Source: Hymenobacter aquaticus
GTDB taxonomy: Bacteria > Bacteroidota > Bacteroidia > Cytophagales > Hymenobacteraceae
Assembly (NCBI RefSeq): GCF_004765605.1
Contig: NZ_SRLC01000001.1
Location: 1,550,001 to 1,614,000, forward strand
Direction of reading: 5' to 3'
DNA length: 64,000 bases
Part shown: positions 24,823-35,284 of the stretch, piece by piece
How positions within the stretch are numbered: position 1 is the first letter of the stretch
Layout of the letters: each line of letters opens with the position of its first letter
Translations under genes and position numbers: made by a program
Notes under the pieces: model-generated
What the model saw: the letters and a program-made list of their open reading frames with translations, nothing else
Told to the model about the DNA's origin: nothing
The model's database searches: none

Positions 24823-24971
24823 GACGAACAGGGTTAGGTGAGGAAAAAACACGGCACTTCTCCTTTCGCACTCGGCGGCCGGCAGCCCCGGGTTGCCTCG
24901 AACCAGCAAATAATTAGGGCGTTATTTACCGCGGGCATCGTTCCGCCGGCCGGGCTACTCTTGCCCGGGGT

Positions 24972-25003
24972 TTGGCAAAGGCCTGCGGCTTGCTGTATCT
25001 TGC
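24972..25003 (+). promoter_or_regulatory. Bacteroidota-type promoter of the deaminase gene
   Basis: TTG at 24972-24974 and TATCTTGC at 24996-25003 with 21 bases between, 28 bases ahead of the ATG at 25032. The -7 box differs from TAnnTTTG at two positions. Confidence 0.55.
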
Positions 25004-25031
25004 GGGCTTTTCCCTCCTATTCTTTCTCCCT

Positions 25032-25508
25032 ATGGAAGCTCCCCGCGACGAATTCATGCGCGCAGCCATTCGCCTGTCCATTGAAAAAATGCAAGCCGGC
25101 CACGGTGGTCCTTTCGGGGCCGTGGTTGTCAAAGATGGCCGCATCATTGCCCAAGGCTTCAACCAGGTAACCAGCACCAACGACCCCACCTGCCACGCCG
25201 AAGTCGACGCCATTCGCAAGGCCTGCCGCGAGCTGGGCACCTTCCAGCTCGACGACTGCGACCTGTACACCAGCTGTGAGCCGTGCCCGATGTGCCTGGG
25301 CGCCATCTACTGGGCCCGCCCCCGCCGCGTGTTCTACGGCAACACCAAGCAGGACGCCGCCGCCATCGGCTTCGACGACCAGTTTATCTACGACGAAATC
25401 GAGAAGCCCCTCGCGGGCCGCCAGATTCCGATGACCCAGCTGCTGCGCGACGAGGCCCTGGCCGGCTTCCGGGCCTGGGAAAGCAAGGAGGGCAAAACCG
25501 AGTACTAA
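25032..25508 (+). CDS. Nucleoside/guanine deaminase of the cytidine deaminase fold
   Basis: A 158-residue zinc deaminase with the zinc-binding motifs CHAEVDAIR (His55, catalytic Glu57) and EPCPMC (Cys85, Cys88). Length and the motif set resemble B. subtilis GuaD guanine deaminase (DPTCHAEVDAIRKAC and YTSCEPCPMCLGAIYWA are close to it) more than tRNA adenosine deaminase TadA. It would convert guanine to xanthine in purine salvage. The ATG at 25032 is preferred over longer frames because the promoter's -7 box lies inside any longer N-terminus. A terminator follows at 25536-25563. Confidence 0.85.
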   Translation: MEAPRDEFMRAAIRLSIEKMQAGHGGPFGAVVVKDGRIIAQGFNQVTSTNDPTCHAEVDAIRKACRELGTFQLDDCDLYTSCEPCPMCLGAIYWARPRRVFYGNTKQDAAAIGFDDQFIYDEIEKPLAGRQIPMTQLLRDEALAGFRAWESKEGKTEY

Positions 25509-25535
25509 GCGTTGCTTTTCTCTTCTTCGACCTCC

Positions 25536-25563
25536 GCAAAAGGCCTCTTCGGGGGCCTTTTGC
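25536..25563 (+). terminator. Terminator fused to the next promoter
   Basis: GCAAAAGGCC (25536-25545) pairs with GGCCTTTTGC (25554-25563). The next base begins TATCTTCA, the likely -7 box of the following lipoprotein gene, so terminator and promoter abut. Confidence 0.8.
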
Positions 25564-25571
25564 TATCTTCA
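25564..25571 (+). promoter_or_regulatory. Likely -7 box of the small lipoprotein gene
   Basis: TATCTTCA resembles TAnnTTTG and ends only 5 bases before the ATG at 25577. The transcript would have almost no leader. Confidence 0.5.
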
Positions 25572-25576
25572 GGGCT

Positions 25577-25882
25577 ATGAAACACTTCCTTTCCCTTGCG
25601 GCCCTGGCGCTGCTGCTGGCGGGCTGCCACGCCAACCCCGCCGAAGAGCAAAAAGCCATTGCGGCCGTGGAGCAGTACGTGCAGCAGCAGGTGGGCGGCC
25701 CCGTTACGCCGGTGCACTCGGAGGCCCACACCGGCCACCAGCCGGACGCCGAGGGCCGCCGCCGCGCGGGTTACACCGTGGAATATACCTTCGAACTGGA
25801 ACGGACGCCGGGCCGGAAAGAGGAAGTAACGGCCGTGTATTTCGCCGATTCGGCTGGCAACGTTATGCCTTCTACCAAGTAG
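25577..25882 (+). CDS. Small lipoprotein of unknown function
   Basis: A 101-residue protein with a lipoprotein signal peptide: MKHFLSLAALALLLAGC, with Cys17 in the lipobox LLAGC. The mature part is polar and has a conserved-looking end in which an alternating pattern (YTVEYTFELERTPGRKEEVTA) suggests beta strands. It should be attached to a membrane on the periplasmic side. No family was recognised. It begins just after the deaminase terminator and appears to have its own promoter. Confidence 0.75.
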   Translation: MKHFLSLAALALLLAGCHANPAEEQKAIAAVEQYVQQQVGGPVTPVHSEAHTGHQPDAEGRRRAGYTVEYTFELERTPGRKEEVTAVYFADSAGNVMPSTK

Positions 25883-26025
25883 CGCACGACGCCCTAGCCC
25901 GAATACATCCTATTTTTTACCCAAACTGTACGAAACTATTCTCTGCGGCAAAGTCTTATTCAACCAGTATATGCAGCGCCTTACAGGCCATTTTGGTTGG
26001 TATAAGTATAGTTTAGCCGTAGCCC

Positions 26026-29001
26026 TTGCGACACCTCTCCACTACCCTCCTCCTTTTATTAGTACTGATTCACGCCGCCGCCGCCCAAACGGGTAACTGG
26101 ACCCCGCCGGGGGCCGACGCCTCGTTTCCGCGCACCCTGCTGCGAGCCGCCGACGTGCCCCAGGTGCAGACTTCCCTGCTGCGGCCCGCAGCCGGCGCCC
26201 TCTACGCCGGCCTCTACCAAAGCGCCCAGGCCGCTCCCACCACCGATAACACCTCCACCGACGGCCGGCGGGCCCGCGCTACGCTGGCCAAAAACGCCGC
26301 CTTCGTGCTGCTGCTCGACCGGCAAGCCCGCAACGGCACGCTCAGCCCCCTGGCACCGGACGAAAAAGCGGCCCTCCTGACCACGGCCAAAACCCTACTG
26401 GAAAGCGCCAATCCCAACGTGGAGGTCTTTGCCACGCTGACCAGCCCCTCGTCCTACAACGAGTGGCAGTGGCGCTCCAAGGAGCTGATTGACTACCTGA
26501 TAGCCTACGATTTGCTGCGCGGGGCCGGCGAAACGGAAAGCACCCTGGCCCTGGTCCGGCAGCGGCTGCAGGCCTTTGCCGGCAACCTCGACTCGCAGTC
26601 GGTGAAGCCGTTTAAGCCGGTTTCCTTTCTCAGCTACGAGTTTTACAAGCAGGTAAAAAACAACCACACCCTGATGACGGCCGCCGCCCTGGGCATGGCC
26701 GCCGTGGTGCTCAACGACGTGGGCAGCGCCACCTACGTCAGCCGCCGCCCGACTTCCTGGATCAACCACGGGCTGTTCAACCTCGACAACGTGCTCTGGC
26801 AGGACGCGCAGCGGCAGTCGGACCCGGCGGCCGTGGCGGGCTACGCCGAGGGGCCCTACTACTTCAAGTACGCGTTTCTGAACTGCCTGCCCTTTTTCCG
26901 GGCTATGGGCCACTTCCTGCCCGACAATATCCTGAGCTACTCGTTTGGGGGCACCACCCGCGCCATTCGCAACCCGTATTTCGACCCGCGCTACGACCAG
27001 CTCTACGACTGGATAACGGCCATTCTGCTGCCCGATGGCCGCCTGCCGGCTCTGGAAGACTCCTACGTGGACATGGCCATGCCCGAGCTGGCCCTCACCG
27101 GCAAAAGCCGCTACGTGCGGCCCCTGCACCTGAGCAATTTATCAACCCGGCAGCTCAACTCCCTGGCCAGCCAGTTGCGCGACGCCACCGTGGACATGCG
27201 CGCGGCCTACCTGGCGGCCAACCTGCTGCCGGCCGCGCCCACTAACGCGCCGCTGACGGCCCTGCCCCAGAGCGGCAACCTGATTTTCCGCTCCGGCAAC
27301 GACTCGCTGGCCAGCTACCTGCACGTGTACGGCAAAGGCGGCGCGGCCCAGGCCAATTCCGGTGGCCACAGTCAGGCCGATGCCAGCAGCTTCCTGCTGT
27401 ATGCCCACGGCCAGCTGCTGGCCCTCGACCCCGGCTACCTCAGCTACGGCCGCCGCGACTCGCTGGGCCAGGCCGCCAACCACAACCTGATTCTGGTGGA
27501 TAACGCCGGTCCGGCCATCGGCACGCCCGGCGCGCCCAACGACGCCCCGGCCGCCATTCGCAACACCTTCCAGACCGACAAGCTGGCTTATGGCGAGGTG
27601 CAGACTTCCTACCAGACTGCCACCATTACCCGCAAGACGCTCTTTATCCGCAACGAGTATTTCCTGCTGGCCGACTTCGTCAAGGCCTCTGCGGCCCACA
27701 CCTACACCTGGCAGCTGCACGGCTACGGCCTGGAAAACGGCCCGGCCAGCACCGGCACGTTCACCGATAACCTCGCCGGCCACGAAGGCAGCTGGCAGAA
27801 AAACGGGGCCGGGCTACTGGCCCACGTTACGGCTACCGGCGGGGCCAGCACCTACGCCAAAGCCACCAACCGCCACGAGCTGGCCTACAACCTCTCGGAA
27901 AAGCACACCACCTTGCTGGTGCGCAAAAGCGGCGCGGCCCAAACCCAGTTTCTGACCGTATTGGCCCCGTTTACCACCACGCCCCCGGCCGTAACGACCA
28001 CCAGCACCACCACGACGGCCGCCCTGACGGCCAGCTCCGCGTATCAGGACGTCGCCTTTGCCCAGGCCGACACCGTGCTGACCACCCACGCCAGCAACCT
28101 GCTGCCCCAGCCCGTGCAGGCCGATGGACTAATTAACTTTTACTCGGCCGACGCGGCCGGCAGCTTCGCCCAGCTGTTTCTGGAGCAGGGCACGGTGCTG
28201 TCGTACGGGGCCGCGCCGGTGCTCAACTCCACCAAGCGGGCCACCATCAGCTGGCAGCAAACCAGCCCCACGGCGTACAGCGGCTACGTGAGCCGGGCTA
28301 CCATGCTCACCCTGCCGGTCAGCAGCGTGCCCACCGCCGTAACCGGAGCCGGCGTCACGGGCTTCAGCTTCGAGGCGGCCACGCAGCAGCTGCGCATCAC
28401 CCTGGCGCAGGCCACCGACTTTCGGGTGGTGCTGGCTTCGCCCAACGGCAGCGTGCTGCCCGTCGAGCTGAGTAGCTTCAGCGCCGCGCGCCCCGGCAGC
28501 GCGGTGCAGCTCACCTGGAAAACGGCTTCCGAGCACCACAACCGCGGCTTTGCCGTGGAGCGCCGGGCCGCCACCGAAACCCAATTCCGGGAACTGGTCT
28601 TCATCAACGGCGCGGGCAATTCCACTGTCAGCCAAAGCTACCAGTTTCAGGATCTTGCGGCGCCGGCCGCCCAGCTGTACTACCGCCTGAAGCAGGTCGA
28701 TACCGACGGCAAATCGACGTACTCGCCGGTGGCGGTGGTGGCGGCCCTACAAGAAGCGGCCGAGCTGCGCGTAGCCCCGGTGCCGGCCCAGGACGTGCTG
28801 CGGGTGGCTTACGCGGGGCCGGGTCAGCAACTCGAGTTGACGCTGCTGGATCAGCAGGGCCGCGTGGTGCTGCGCCAGGGCTTTACCAATCAGGTAGAGC
28901 TCAACATCAGCAGTCTGGGGCCGGGCCTGTATTTCCTGCGGGCTACTGACGCAGCTGGCCGCCTGGCAGGCAAGCCCCAGAAAGTGCTAATTGCGCGGTA
29001 G
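26026..29001 (+). CDS. Heparinase II/III-like T9SS-exported protein
   Basis: A 991-residue secreted protein. Signal peptide 1-20 (ending HAAAAQT); an alpha-helical toroid-like region (about 35-400) with YNEWQWRSKELIDYLIAYDLL and EGPYYFKYAFLNCLPFFRAM; a heparinase II/III-like beta-sandwich (about 420-780) with the family motif GGHSQADASSFLLYAHGQ; and a T9SS sorting domain (about 905-991) after a SFSAARPGSAVQLTWKTASEHHNRGF module common in Bacteroidota. Such enzymes cleave uronic-acid polysaccharides by beta-elimination. The start is a TTG at 26026: two in-frame stops lie just upstream and no ATG precedes the signal peptide. A strong terminator follows. Confidence 0.88.
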   Translation: MRHLSTTLLLLLVLIHAAAAQTGNWTPPGADASFPRTLLRAADVPQVQTSLLRPAAGALYAGLYQSAQAAPTTDNTSTDGRRARATLAKNAAFVLLLDRQARNGTLSPLAPDEKAALLTTAKTLLESANPNVEVFATLTSPSSYNEWQWRSKELIDYLIAYDLLRGAGETESTLALVRQRLQAFAGNLDSQSVKPFKPVSFLSYEFYKQVKNNHTLMTAAALGMAAVVLNDVGSATYVSRRPTSWINHGLFNLDNVLWQDAQRQSDPAAVAGYAEGPYYFKYAFLNCLPFFRAMGHFLPDNILSYSFGGTTRAIRNPYFDPRYDQLYDWITAILLPDGRLPALEDSYVDMAMPELALTGKSRYVRPLHLSNLSTRQLNSLASQLRDATVDMRAAYLAANLLPAAPTNAPLTALPQSGNLIFRSGNDSLASYLHVYGKGGAAQANSGGHSQADASSFLLYAHGQLLALDPGYLSYGRRDSLGQAANHNLILVDNAGPAIGTPGAPNDAPAAIRNTFQTDKLAYGEVQTSYQTATITRKTLFIRNEYFLLADFVKASAAHTYTWQLHGYGLENGPASTGTFTDNLAGHEGSWQKNGAGLLAHVTATGGASTYAKATNRHELAYNLSEKHTTLLVRKSGAAQTQFLTVLAPFTTTPPAVTTTSTTTTAALTASSAYQDVAFAQADTVLTTHASNLLPQPVQADGLINFYSADAAGSFAQLFLEQGTVLSYGAAPVLNSTKRATISWQQTSPTAYSGYVSRATMLTLPVSSVPTAVTGAGVTGFSFEAATQQLRITLAQATDFRVVLASPNGSVLPVELSSFSAARPGSAVQLTWKTASEHHNRGFAVERRAATETQFRELVFINGAGNSTVSQSYQFQDLAAPAAQLYYRLKQVDTDGKSTYSPVAVVAALQEAAELRVAPVPAQDVLRVAYAGPGQQLELTLLDQQGRVVLRQGFTNQVELNISSLGPGLYFLRATDAAGRLAGKPQKVLIAR

Positions 29002-29033
29002 CGGACCCTTCTTCCAGTTGATAACAGCCAAAC

Positions 29034-29070
29034 AAAAAGCGCCGGATCAACAGCTGATCCGGCGCTTTTT
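29034..29070. terminator. Bidirectional intrinsic terminator
   Basis: AAAAAGCGCCGGATCA and its complement TGATCCGGCGCTTTTT flank a 5-base loop. It separates the convergent heparinase-like gene and ffh. Confidence 0.92.
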
Positions 29071-29088
29071 GCTTGGTGCTAGTCAGGC

Positions 29089-30432
<1,344 letters not shown>

Positions 30433-30710
30433 CGGTAGATGTGCTGCTTAGTTGCGTGGGGAATGGGGCCGCGGCAACGCAATGACGCCTCAGCAGCCCG
30501 CTGAATGTAAGAAGGAGACGGCAAAAAGCATCTTTCAGGCCCCGCAAACCCCGAATCGGGTCCGGGCGCGGGCTAAAATCTCCTTCTGCCATAACAGCCA
30601 GGGTACACGGAACGTCGCCATTCCGCGCCCAAAATTAGCCAGAAAACCCCAAAACCCCGCTGCTGCTTACCTTCGCGGTCCAAAACAGCTCGAAAACCGT
30701 CCCGTAATCT
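30433..30710. other. Divergent gap between ffh and a glycosyltransferase gene
   Basis: 278 bases. A possible -7 box TACCTTCG at 30668-30675 faces the glycosyltransferase gene with a leader of about 35 bases. Nothing else was recognised. Confidence 0.45.
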
Positions 30711-32009
30711 ATGCGCCTGCTCGTCATTACCTATTACTGGCCGCCTTCCGGGGGCGCGGGCGTGCAGCGGACGTTGAAATTCGTCAAGCACCTGCCCGGC
30801 TTCGGCGTGGAGTGCACCGTCGTGACCGTCGACCCCGCAAAAGGCGCGTACCCGGTGCTGGACGAGTCGTTGGCGGCCGAAATTCCGGCCGGGGTGCGGG
30901 TCATTCGCACCGGCACCTCCGAGCCGTTTGGCTCCTACAAGAAGCTCACCGGCCGCCAGCAGATTCCCTACGGCGGCTTCGCCAACGAAAGCAAAACCAG
31001 CCTGCAACAGCAGTTTTTCAAGTTTGTGCGCGGCAACGTGTTCATTCCCGACCCGCGCCGGGGCTGGAACGCCCACGTGCTGCGGGCCGTGGCCGAGCTT
31101 ATCCGCCAGGGCGAAACCTTCGACGCGGTGCTCACCAGCTCCCCGCCCCACTCCACCCAGCTGATCGGTCTGGCGCTGAAAAAGCGCTACGGCCTGCGCT
31201 GGCTGGCCGACATGCGCGACCCGTGGACCGATATTTACTACACCAAGGAGCTCAACAAGACCCGCCTGGCCCGCTGGCTCGACGCGCGCTACGAGCGGCA
31301 GGTGCTGGAGCAGGCCGACGAGGTGCTGGTGACCAGCGCCGACACCAAGCGGCTGTTTCTAGGTAAGTCGCCGGCGCTGACGGCCGCTAAGTTTCACGTC
31401 ATCCCAAACGGCTACGACGAGAGTGACTTCCGCGAGGCGTCTACCCCACCCCGGGATGCGCTGCTGATAACGCACACCGGCACGATTTCGGAAACTTACC
31501 ACGTGGAAGAGTTCCTGCGGGCCTGCGCCGAGTGCGCCCGGCGCTTCCCGGCGGTGCCGCTGCGGCTGCGCTTCGTGGGCAAGGTGTCGGCGGGCGTACA
31601 GGCCCAGATTGAAGCCGCCGGCCTGGCCGAGCGCACCGAGTTTGTGGCCTTCGTGCCCCACGACGAGTCGGTGCGCTACCTGCTGCGGGCCTCGGTGCTG
31701 CTGATGGCCATCCCGGACGTGGCCCACAACTTCGGCATTCTGCCCGGCAAGGTCTTCGAGTATCTGGCCGCCAACAAGCCCATCATCTGCATCGGCCCGG
31801 TGGGCTCCGACGCCGACCATTTGCTCCAGGAATGCCACGCGGGCCACGTGTTTGCCTACGACGCCTACGAGGCCATGCTCACCTACCTGGAGGAGCTGGC
31901 CCGGCAGTGGCAGCAAAACCCCAACCTGGATTTGCCGGCCCTGAGCCACGCCCGTTACTCCCGCCGCGCCCTCACCGAGCGCCTGGCCGGACTGATTGGG
32001 AGCTCATAG
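30711..32009 (+). CDS. GT-B glycosyltransferase (family 4-like)
   Basis: A 432-residue glycosyltransferase. The N-terminal Rossmann half begins MRLLVITYYWPPSGGAGVQR, a glycine-rich loop typical of family 4 enzymes, and includes TSSPPHSTQLIGLALKK and LADMRDPWTD; the C-terminal half has FHVIPNGYDESDF, ITHTGTISETYHVEEFL and a nucleotide-sugar region LPGKVFEYLAANKPIICIGP. It transfers a sugar in surface polysaccharide assembly. It is the first gene of the surface-glycan region and converges with the FkbH-like gene across a REP-B pair. Confidence 0.9.
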   Translation: MRLLVITYYWPPSGGAGVQRTLKFVKHLPGFGVECTVVTVDPAKGAYPVLDESLAAEIPAGVRVIRTGTSEPFGSYKKLTGRQQIPYGGFANESKTSLQQQFFKFVRGNVFIPDPRRGWNAHVLRAVAELIRQGETFDAVLTSSPPHSTQLIGLALKKRYGLRWLADMRDPWTDIYYTKELNKTRLARWLDARYERQVLEQADEVLVTSADTKRLFLGKSPALTAAKFHVIPNGYDESDFREASTPPRDALLITHTGTISETYHVEEFLRACAECARRFPAVPLRLRFVGKVSAGVQAQIEAAGLAERTEFVAFVPHDESVRYLLRASVLLMAIPDVAHNFGILPGKVFEYLAANKPIICIGPVGSDADHLLQECHAGHVFAYDAYEAMLTYLEELARQWQQNPNLDLPALSHARYSRRALTERLAGLIGSS

Positions 32010-32021
32010 CACGTATTGGTA

Positions 32022-32113
32022 GAACGTCATTCCGAACAGAGTGAGGAATCTCGCGGGCAATGGTAATCTGATTACTACGGCACGCGAGATGTCTCCCGCT
32101 GGTCGACATGACG
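32022..32113. repeat. REP-B inverted pair
   Basis: GAACGTCATTCCGAACAGAG and GAGGAATCTCGCGGGC (32022-32058) face the inverted arm GCACGCGAGATGTCTCCCGC (32080-32113). It lies between the convergent glycosyltransferase and FkbH-like genes and could end both transcripts. Confidence 0.75.
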
Positions 32114-32120
32114 GCTTATT

Positions 32121-33968
32121 TTACTTTATCAGCTTCCCCAATAGCCCCTTGAGCTTGGCCGGTACCCGGCTGGCTACTTCGGCCCGCAACTCCACCCAGG
32201 CCGAACGGCCGAGCTGCTGGCCCTGCCACTGCCCGATGGCCGCCGCCGTGCGCTGGGCCAGGGTGCGGTAGTGCTGGCGCTGGTAGTGGCGCAGGTTGTT
32301 GGTCACGTCGGCGGGCGCCAGCACAAAGTCGCGCACGTCGATGATAAAGCAGTTGGCGGCCGAGGCCACGAAGTCGGCCAGGGCCTGGTTCATTTGCTCG
32401 TGCCGCAGCCGGGCCCCGGTTTCGCCCGAGCCGGGCACCTCAATTTCGGCCCCGTTCAGGAAGAAAATCGGGACGCCGGCCGGAATTTGCTGGCGCAGCC
32501 AGGCCAGGTTTTCCTGGAACCGGGCCGGGGAAATCTGGCCGACAAACTCAAACTCCTGCTGGAAGCGGCGCAGAAAATCTTCGTCCAGGCCCCGGAAGCG
32601 ACGCTGGGCGTACCTGGCGGACTGGGCGGCGGGCTCGGCTTGCAGCAGGTTCTGGTAGCCGCCGAAGGGAATTTCTACGCCCGTGGCTTTTTCGCGGTAC
32701 AGCTCCTGGGTGTAGTCCATCAGGGGGCTGTACACCAGCGCGCCGTAGTCGTTGCCCCAGAGTTTGGTATCAAAAGCCTCGCGGCCCAGGAAGGGCAATT
32801 CCACCGCTAGGCGCTGCTTTTCACTGGCCGGCAACTCCCGGCCCTGACGCAGCAGCACGGTGTGCTCCACGTGGACCGGAATCTGGTTTTCGTTGTTGAA
32901 GTTGAACTCCTCCTCCACCGTCAGCTCGTAGGCCTGCAAAAACGGGGTGAGCTGGCCCAGGTCGCAGCCGCCCTTGAGCAGCACGCGCAGCCGCTCGGCA
33001 GCAGGTTTTGGCGCTTCAGCCGCGTCGGCCGCCGCCGCTGCCGACGCGGTTTGCACCGTAATCCAGTCGGGCTTGTCGGTGGTATTGAGCTCGGTGGCCA
33101 CTTCGCCCTGCACTGCCAAGGCCGGGAAGCCCAGCCAAGCGTACGTGAACTGTTCGACGCCCAGATGCAGAATCCGGCAGGAAAACACGAGCTGAGTCAG
33201 GCGGTTTTCGCCCAGCACCAAACAGTACACGCCCACCAGGCCGTAGTCGCCGAACCGGTCTTGCACCCGCACCGTGCCCCAGCGCTGCCCGGGGTCTTGC
33301 AAGTCGAGGCGCAGACTCTCCTTGCTGACGCGCTGCTTGGTGAAATTCAGCTGGTTGGAGCGGTTAATAAGCTCCTCTATCCGGTCGAGGTCGGGCAGCA
33401 CGTCGGCCCCTTCCCGGAACTCGATGCGCACCTGGGAGTCGCGCAGAAAGGCCAGGTTGTCCTGGTAGCCGGAGCGGGCCTGCTGCTGGCGTTCCAGCAA
33501 TTTATACTGCTCCAGGCGACTGAACGTAGGGTCGGGCTTGCCGCTGGCGCGCAGCAGCGGGGCCAGGCGGGCCAGGTCGGCGGGGTCGGCGACCTGCAGC
33601 TGGGGGTTGTAGAACTGGGCCTCGGCCCGATTGATGGGGTTATCGTCCAGAAACAGGGCGTTGGGGGCCCGCAGCTGCATTTTTTCCAGCAGCTCCTTGA
33701 TAATGGGCCCCTTGGGCTGCCAGCTGATCTGGGGAAACACGAACAGGTCGCGGATACCCAGCGCGATGAGCCGGGCTTCGGCCGGGGCGAAGTCGTTCTT
33801 GGACACGATGGTGTGCACGATGCCCCGGGCGGCGGTGTCGCGCACCAGCCGCAGGTTTTCTTCCAGGGCCTCCACGGCGCCTTCCGAGAGCGTGCCGCGC
33901 CAGAACGTGTCGTCCAGGTCCCAGATAACGACTTTAATGGGCTCGGGGAAGGTAAAATCGTGGGTCAT
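32121..33968 (-). CDS. FkbH-like HAD-IIIC family protein with SGNH-like C-terminal part
   Basis: A 615-residue protein. The N-terminal HAD domain has VIWDLDDTFWRGTL (Asp17, Asp19) and LFLDDNPINRAEA, followed by the FkbH-type extension (about 190-300) with LINRSNQLNFTKQR and WGTVRVQDRFGDYGLVG. The C-terminal half (about 330-600) resembles an SGNH/GDSL-like module with HLPIPAG-type and NCFIIDVRDFVL segments. FkbH-like proteins load glyceryl or related three-carbon units onto carrier proteins or occur in glycan loci. A TACTTTTG box on the minus strand (34093-34100) probably drives it. Specific substrate is unknown. Confidence 0.85.
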   Translation of the reverse strand: MTHDFTFPEPIKVVIWDLDDTFWRGTLSEGAVEALEENLRLVRDTAARGIVHTIVSKNDFAPAEARLIALGIRDLFVFPQISWQPKGPIIKELLEKMQLRAPNALFLDDNPINRAEAQFYNPQLQVADPADLARLAPLLRASGKPDPTFSRLEQYKLLERQQQARSGYQDNLAFLRDSQVRIEFREGADVLPDLDRIEELINRSNQLNFTKQRVSKESLRLDLQDPGQRWGTVRVQDRFGDYGLVGVYCLVLGENRLTQLVFSCRILHLGVEQFTYAWLGFPALAVQGEVATELNTTDKPDWITVQTASAAAAADAAEAPKPAAERLRVLLKGGCDLGQLTPFLQAYELTVEEEFNFNNENQIPVHVEHTVLLRQGRELPASEKQRLAVELPFLGREAFDTKLWGNDYGALVYSPLMDYTQELYREKATGVEIPFGGYQNLLQAEPAAQSARYAQRRFRGLDEDFLRRFQQEFEFVGQISPARFQENLAWLRQQIPAGVPIFFLNGAEIEVPGSGETGARLRHEQMNQALADFVASAANCFIIDVRDFVLAPADVTNNLRHYQRQHYRTLAQRTAAAIGQWQGQQLGRSAWVELRAEVASRVPAKLKGLLGKLIK

Positions 33969-34092
33969 GCTGAGGAACGAAGCATCTCTACCGCAGTGGT
34001 ACTCAAATTACTTGGGCAACGAAGCGGTAGAGATGCTTCGGCCGCGCGGACGCCGGATCGGGCAGGACACCCGGAAAATGGCTTCGGTGCCA

Positions 34093-34130
34093 CAAAAGTA
34101 CGGAAGCTAGATTCGGAATGCCTACTTTTG
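34093..34130. promoter_or_regulatory. Divergent -7 boxes for the FkbH-like gene and pseB
   Basis: TACTTTTG on the minus strand (34100 to 34093) faces the FkbH-like gene; TACTTTTG on the plus strand (34123-34130) faces pseB, 47 bases before its start. The two identical boxes are 22 bases apart, back to back. Confidence 0.6.
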
Positions 34131-34177
34131 CCCTCCTTTCGCCCGCCGGCCGGGCGACAACGGCTTTCCTCTACTTT

Positions 34178-35197
34178 ATGAGCCTCGACTTAAATCATAA
34201 ATCCATCCTGGTGACGGGTGGCACCGGTTCTTTCGGCAAAAAGTTCGTGCAGACGGTCTTCGAGAAGTTTCCGCAGGTGAAGCGCCTGGTGGTATACTCG
34301 CGCGACGAGCTGAAGCAATACGAGATGTCGCAGGTGTTTCCGCACGCCAAGTTCCCCGCCATCCGCTACTTCATCGGCGACGTGCGCGACGGCGAAAGGC
34401 TCAAGCGCGCCTGCGAAGGTATCGACGTGATTGTGCACGCGGCGGCCCTTAAGCAGGTGCCCGCCGCCGAGTACAACCCGATGGAGTGCATCAAGACCAA
34501 CATCTTCGGGGCCGAAAACGTCATCAATGCCGCCCTCGACTGCGGCGTGCAGCACGTGGTGGCCCTGAGCACCGACAAAGCCGCCGCGCCCATCAACCTG
34601 TACGGGGCCACCAAGCTGTGCTCGGATAAGCTGTTTGTGGCCGCCAACAACATGAAAGGCTCGCGCGACTTGCGCTTCTCGGTGGTGCGCTACGGCAACG
34701 TAATCGGCTCCCGCGGCTCGGTGGTGCCGTTTTTCCTGCAGCGCCGCCACACCGGCGTGCTGCCCATCACCCACCCCGACATGACGCGCTTCAACATTTC
34801 CCTGGAGCAGGGCGTGGACCTGGTGCTGTATGCGCTGGAGCACGCCTGGGGCGGCGAAATCTTCGTGCCCAAGATTCCGTCCTACAAAATCACGGAGGTG
34901 GCCGAGGCCATCGGCCCCGACTGCCGCCACGAAATCGTGGGCATCCGGCCCGGCGAGAAGCTGCACGAAGCCATGATTACCGAAACCGACGCGCTGAGCA
35001 CCGTGGAGTTGGCCAAGTACTACGTGATTCTGCCCTTCACCCCGCGCTGGGACGTGGAGGAGTTCATCCAGCACTTCGACGGCAAGCGGGTGCCCGACGG
35101 CTTCCACTACGACTCGGCCAACAACCAGGAGTGGCTCACGGCCCAGCAGATCCGGGAGGAAATCCGGCTGCACGTCGACCCGAGCTTTGAGGGGTAG
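34178..35197 (+). CDS. pseB: UDP-GlcNAc 4,6-dehydratase (inverting), PseB
   Basis: A 339-residue short-chain dehydrogenase/reductase with NAD(P)-binding motif GGTGSFGK (14-21), HAAALKQVPAAEYNPMECIKTN region, and catalytic Tyr-x3-Lys in NLYGATKLCSDKL. PseB removes water from UDP-GlcNAc and inverts C5, the first step to pseudaminic acid. Length and motifs match the family closely. The ATG at 34178 is preferred to an upstream frame because the promoter's -7 box would lie inside the longer form. A 31-bp hairpin ends the gene; pseC lies 2.5 kb away across a gene on the other strand. Confidence 0.95.
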   Translation: MSLDLNHKSILVTGGTGSFGKKFVQTVFEKFPQVKRLVVYSRDELKQYEMSQVFPHAKFPAIRYFIGDVRDGERLKRACEGIDVIVHAAALKQVPAAEYNPMECIKTNIFGAENVINAALDCGVQHVVALSTDKAAAPINLYGATKLCSDKLFVAANNMKGSRDLRFSVVRYGNVIGSRGSVVPFFLQRRHTGVLPITHPDMTRFNISLEQGVDLVLYALEHAWGGEIFVPKIPSYKITEVAEAIGPDCRHEIVGIRPGEKLHEAMITETDALSTVELAKYYVILPFTPRWDVEEFIQHFDGKRVPDGFHYDSANNQEWLTAQQIREEIRLHVDPSFEG

Positions 35198-35217
35198 CAC
35201 CGCGCCGGACAACGCTG

Positions 35218-35283
35218 CCCGCTAAGCCCAAAAAAGAGGGCGCCCCCTGCGTAGGGGGCGCCCTCTTTTTTGGGCTTAGCGGG
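35218..35283. terminator. Perfect 31-bp hairpin, bidirectional terminator
   Basis: Bases 35218-35248 are the exact complement of 35253-35283 around a GCGT loop, with A6 and T6 tracts inside the stem. It lies between the convergent pseB and type-B T9SS genes. The 3' end reaches to one base before the stop codon of the T9SS gene. Confidence 0.95.
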
Positions 35284-35284
35284 T

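Noticed and set aside
34118-34177. Longer N-terminus for PseB
   Set aside because: It would include the promoter -7 box at 34123-34130, and the extra residues do not fit the family.
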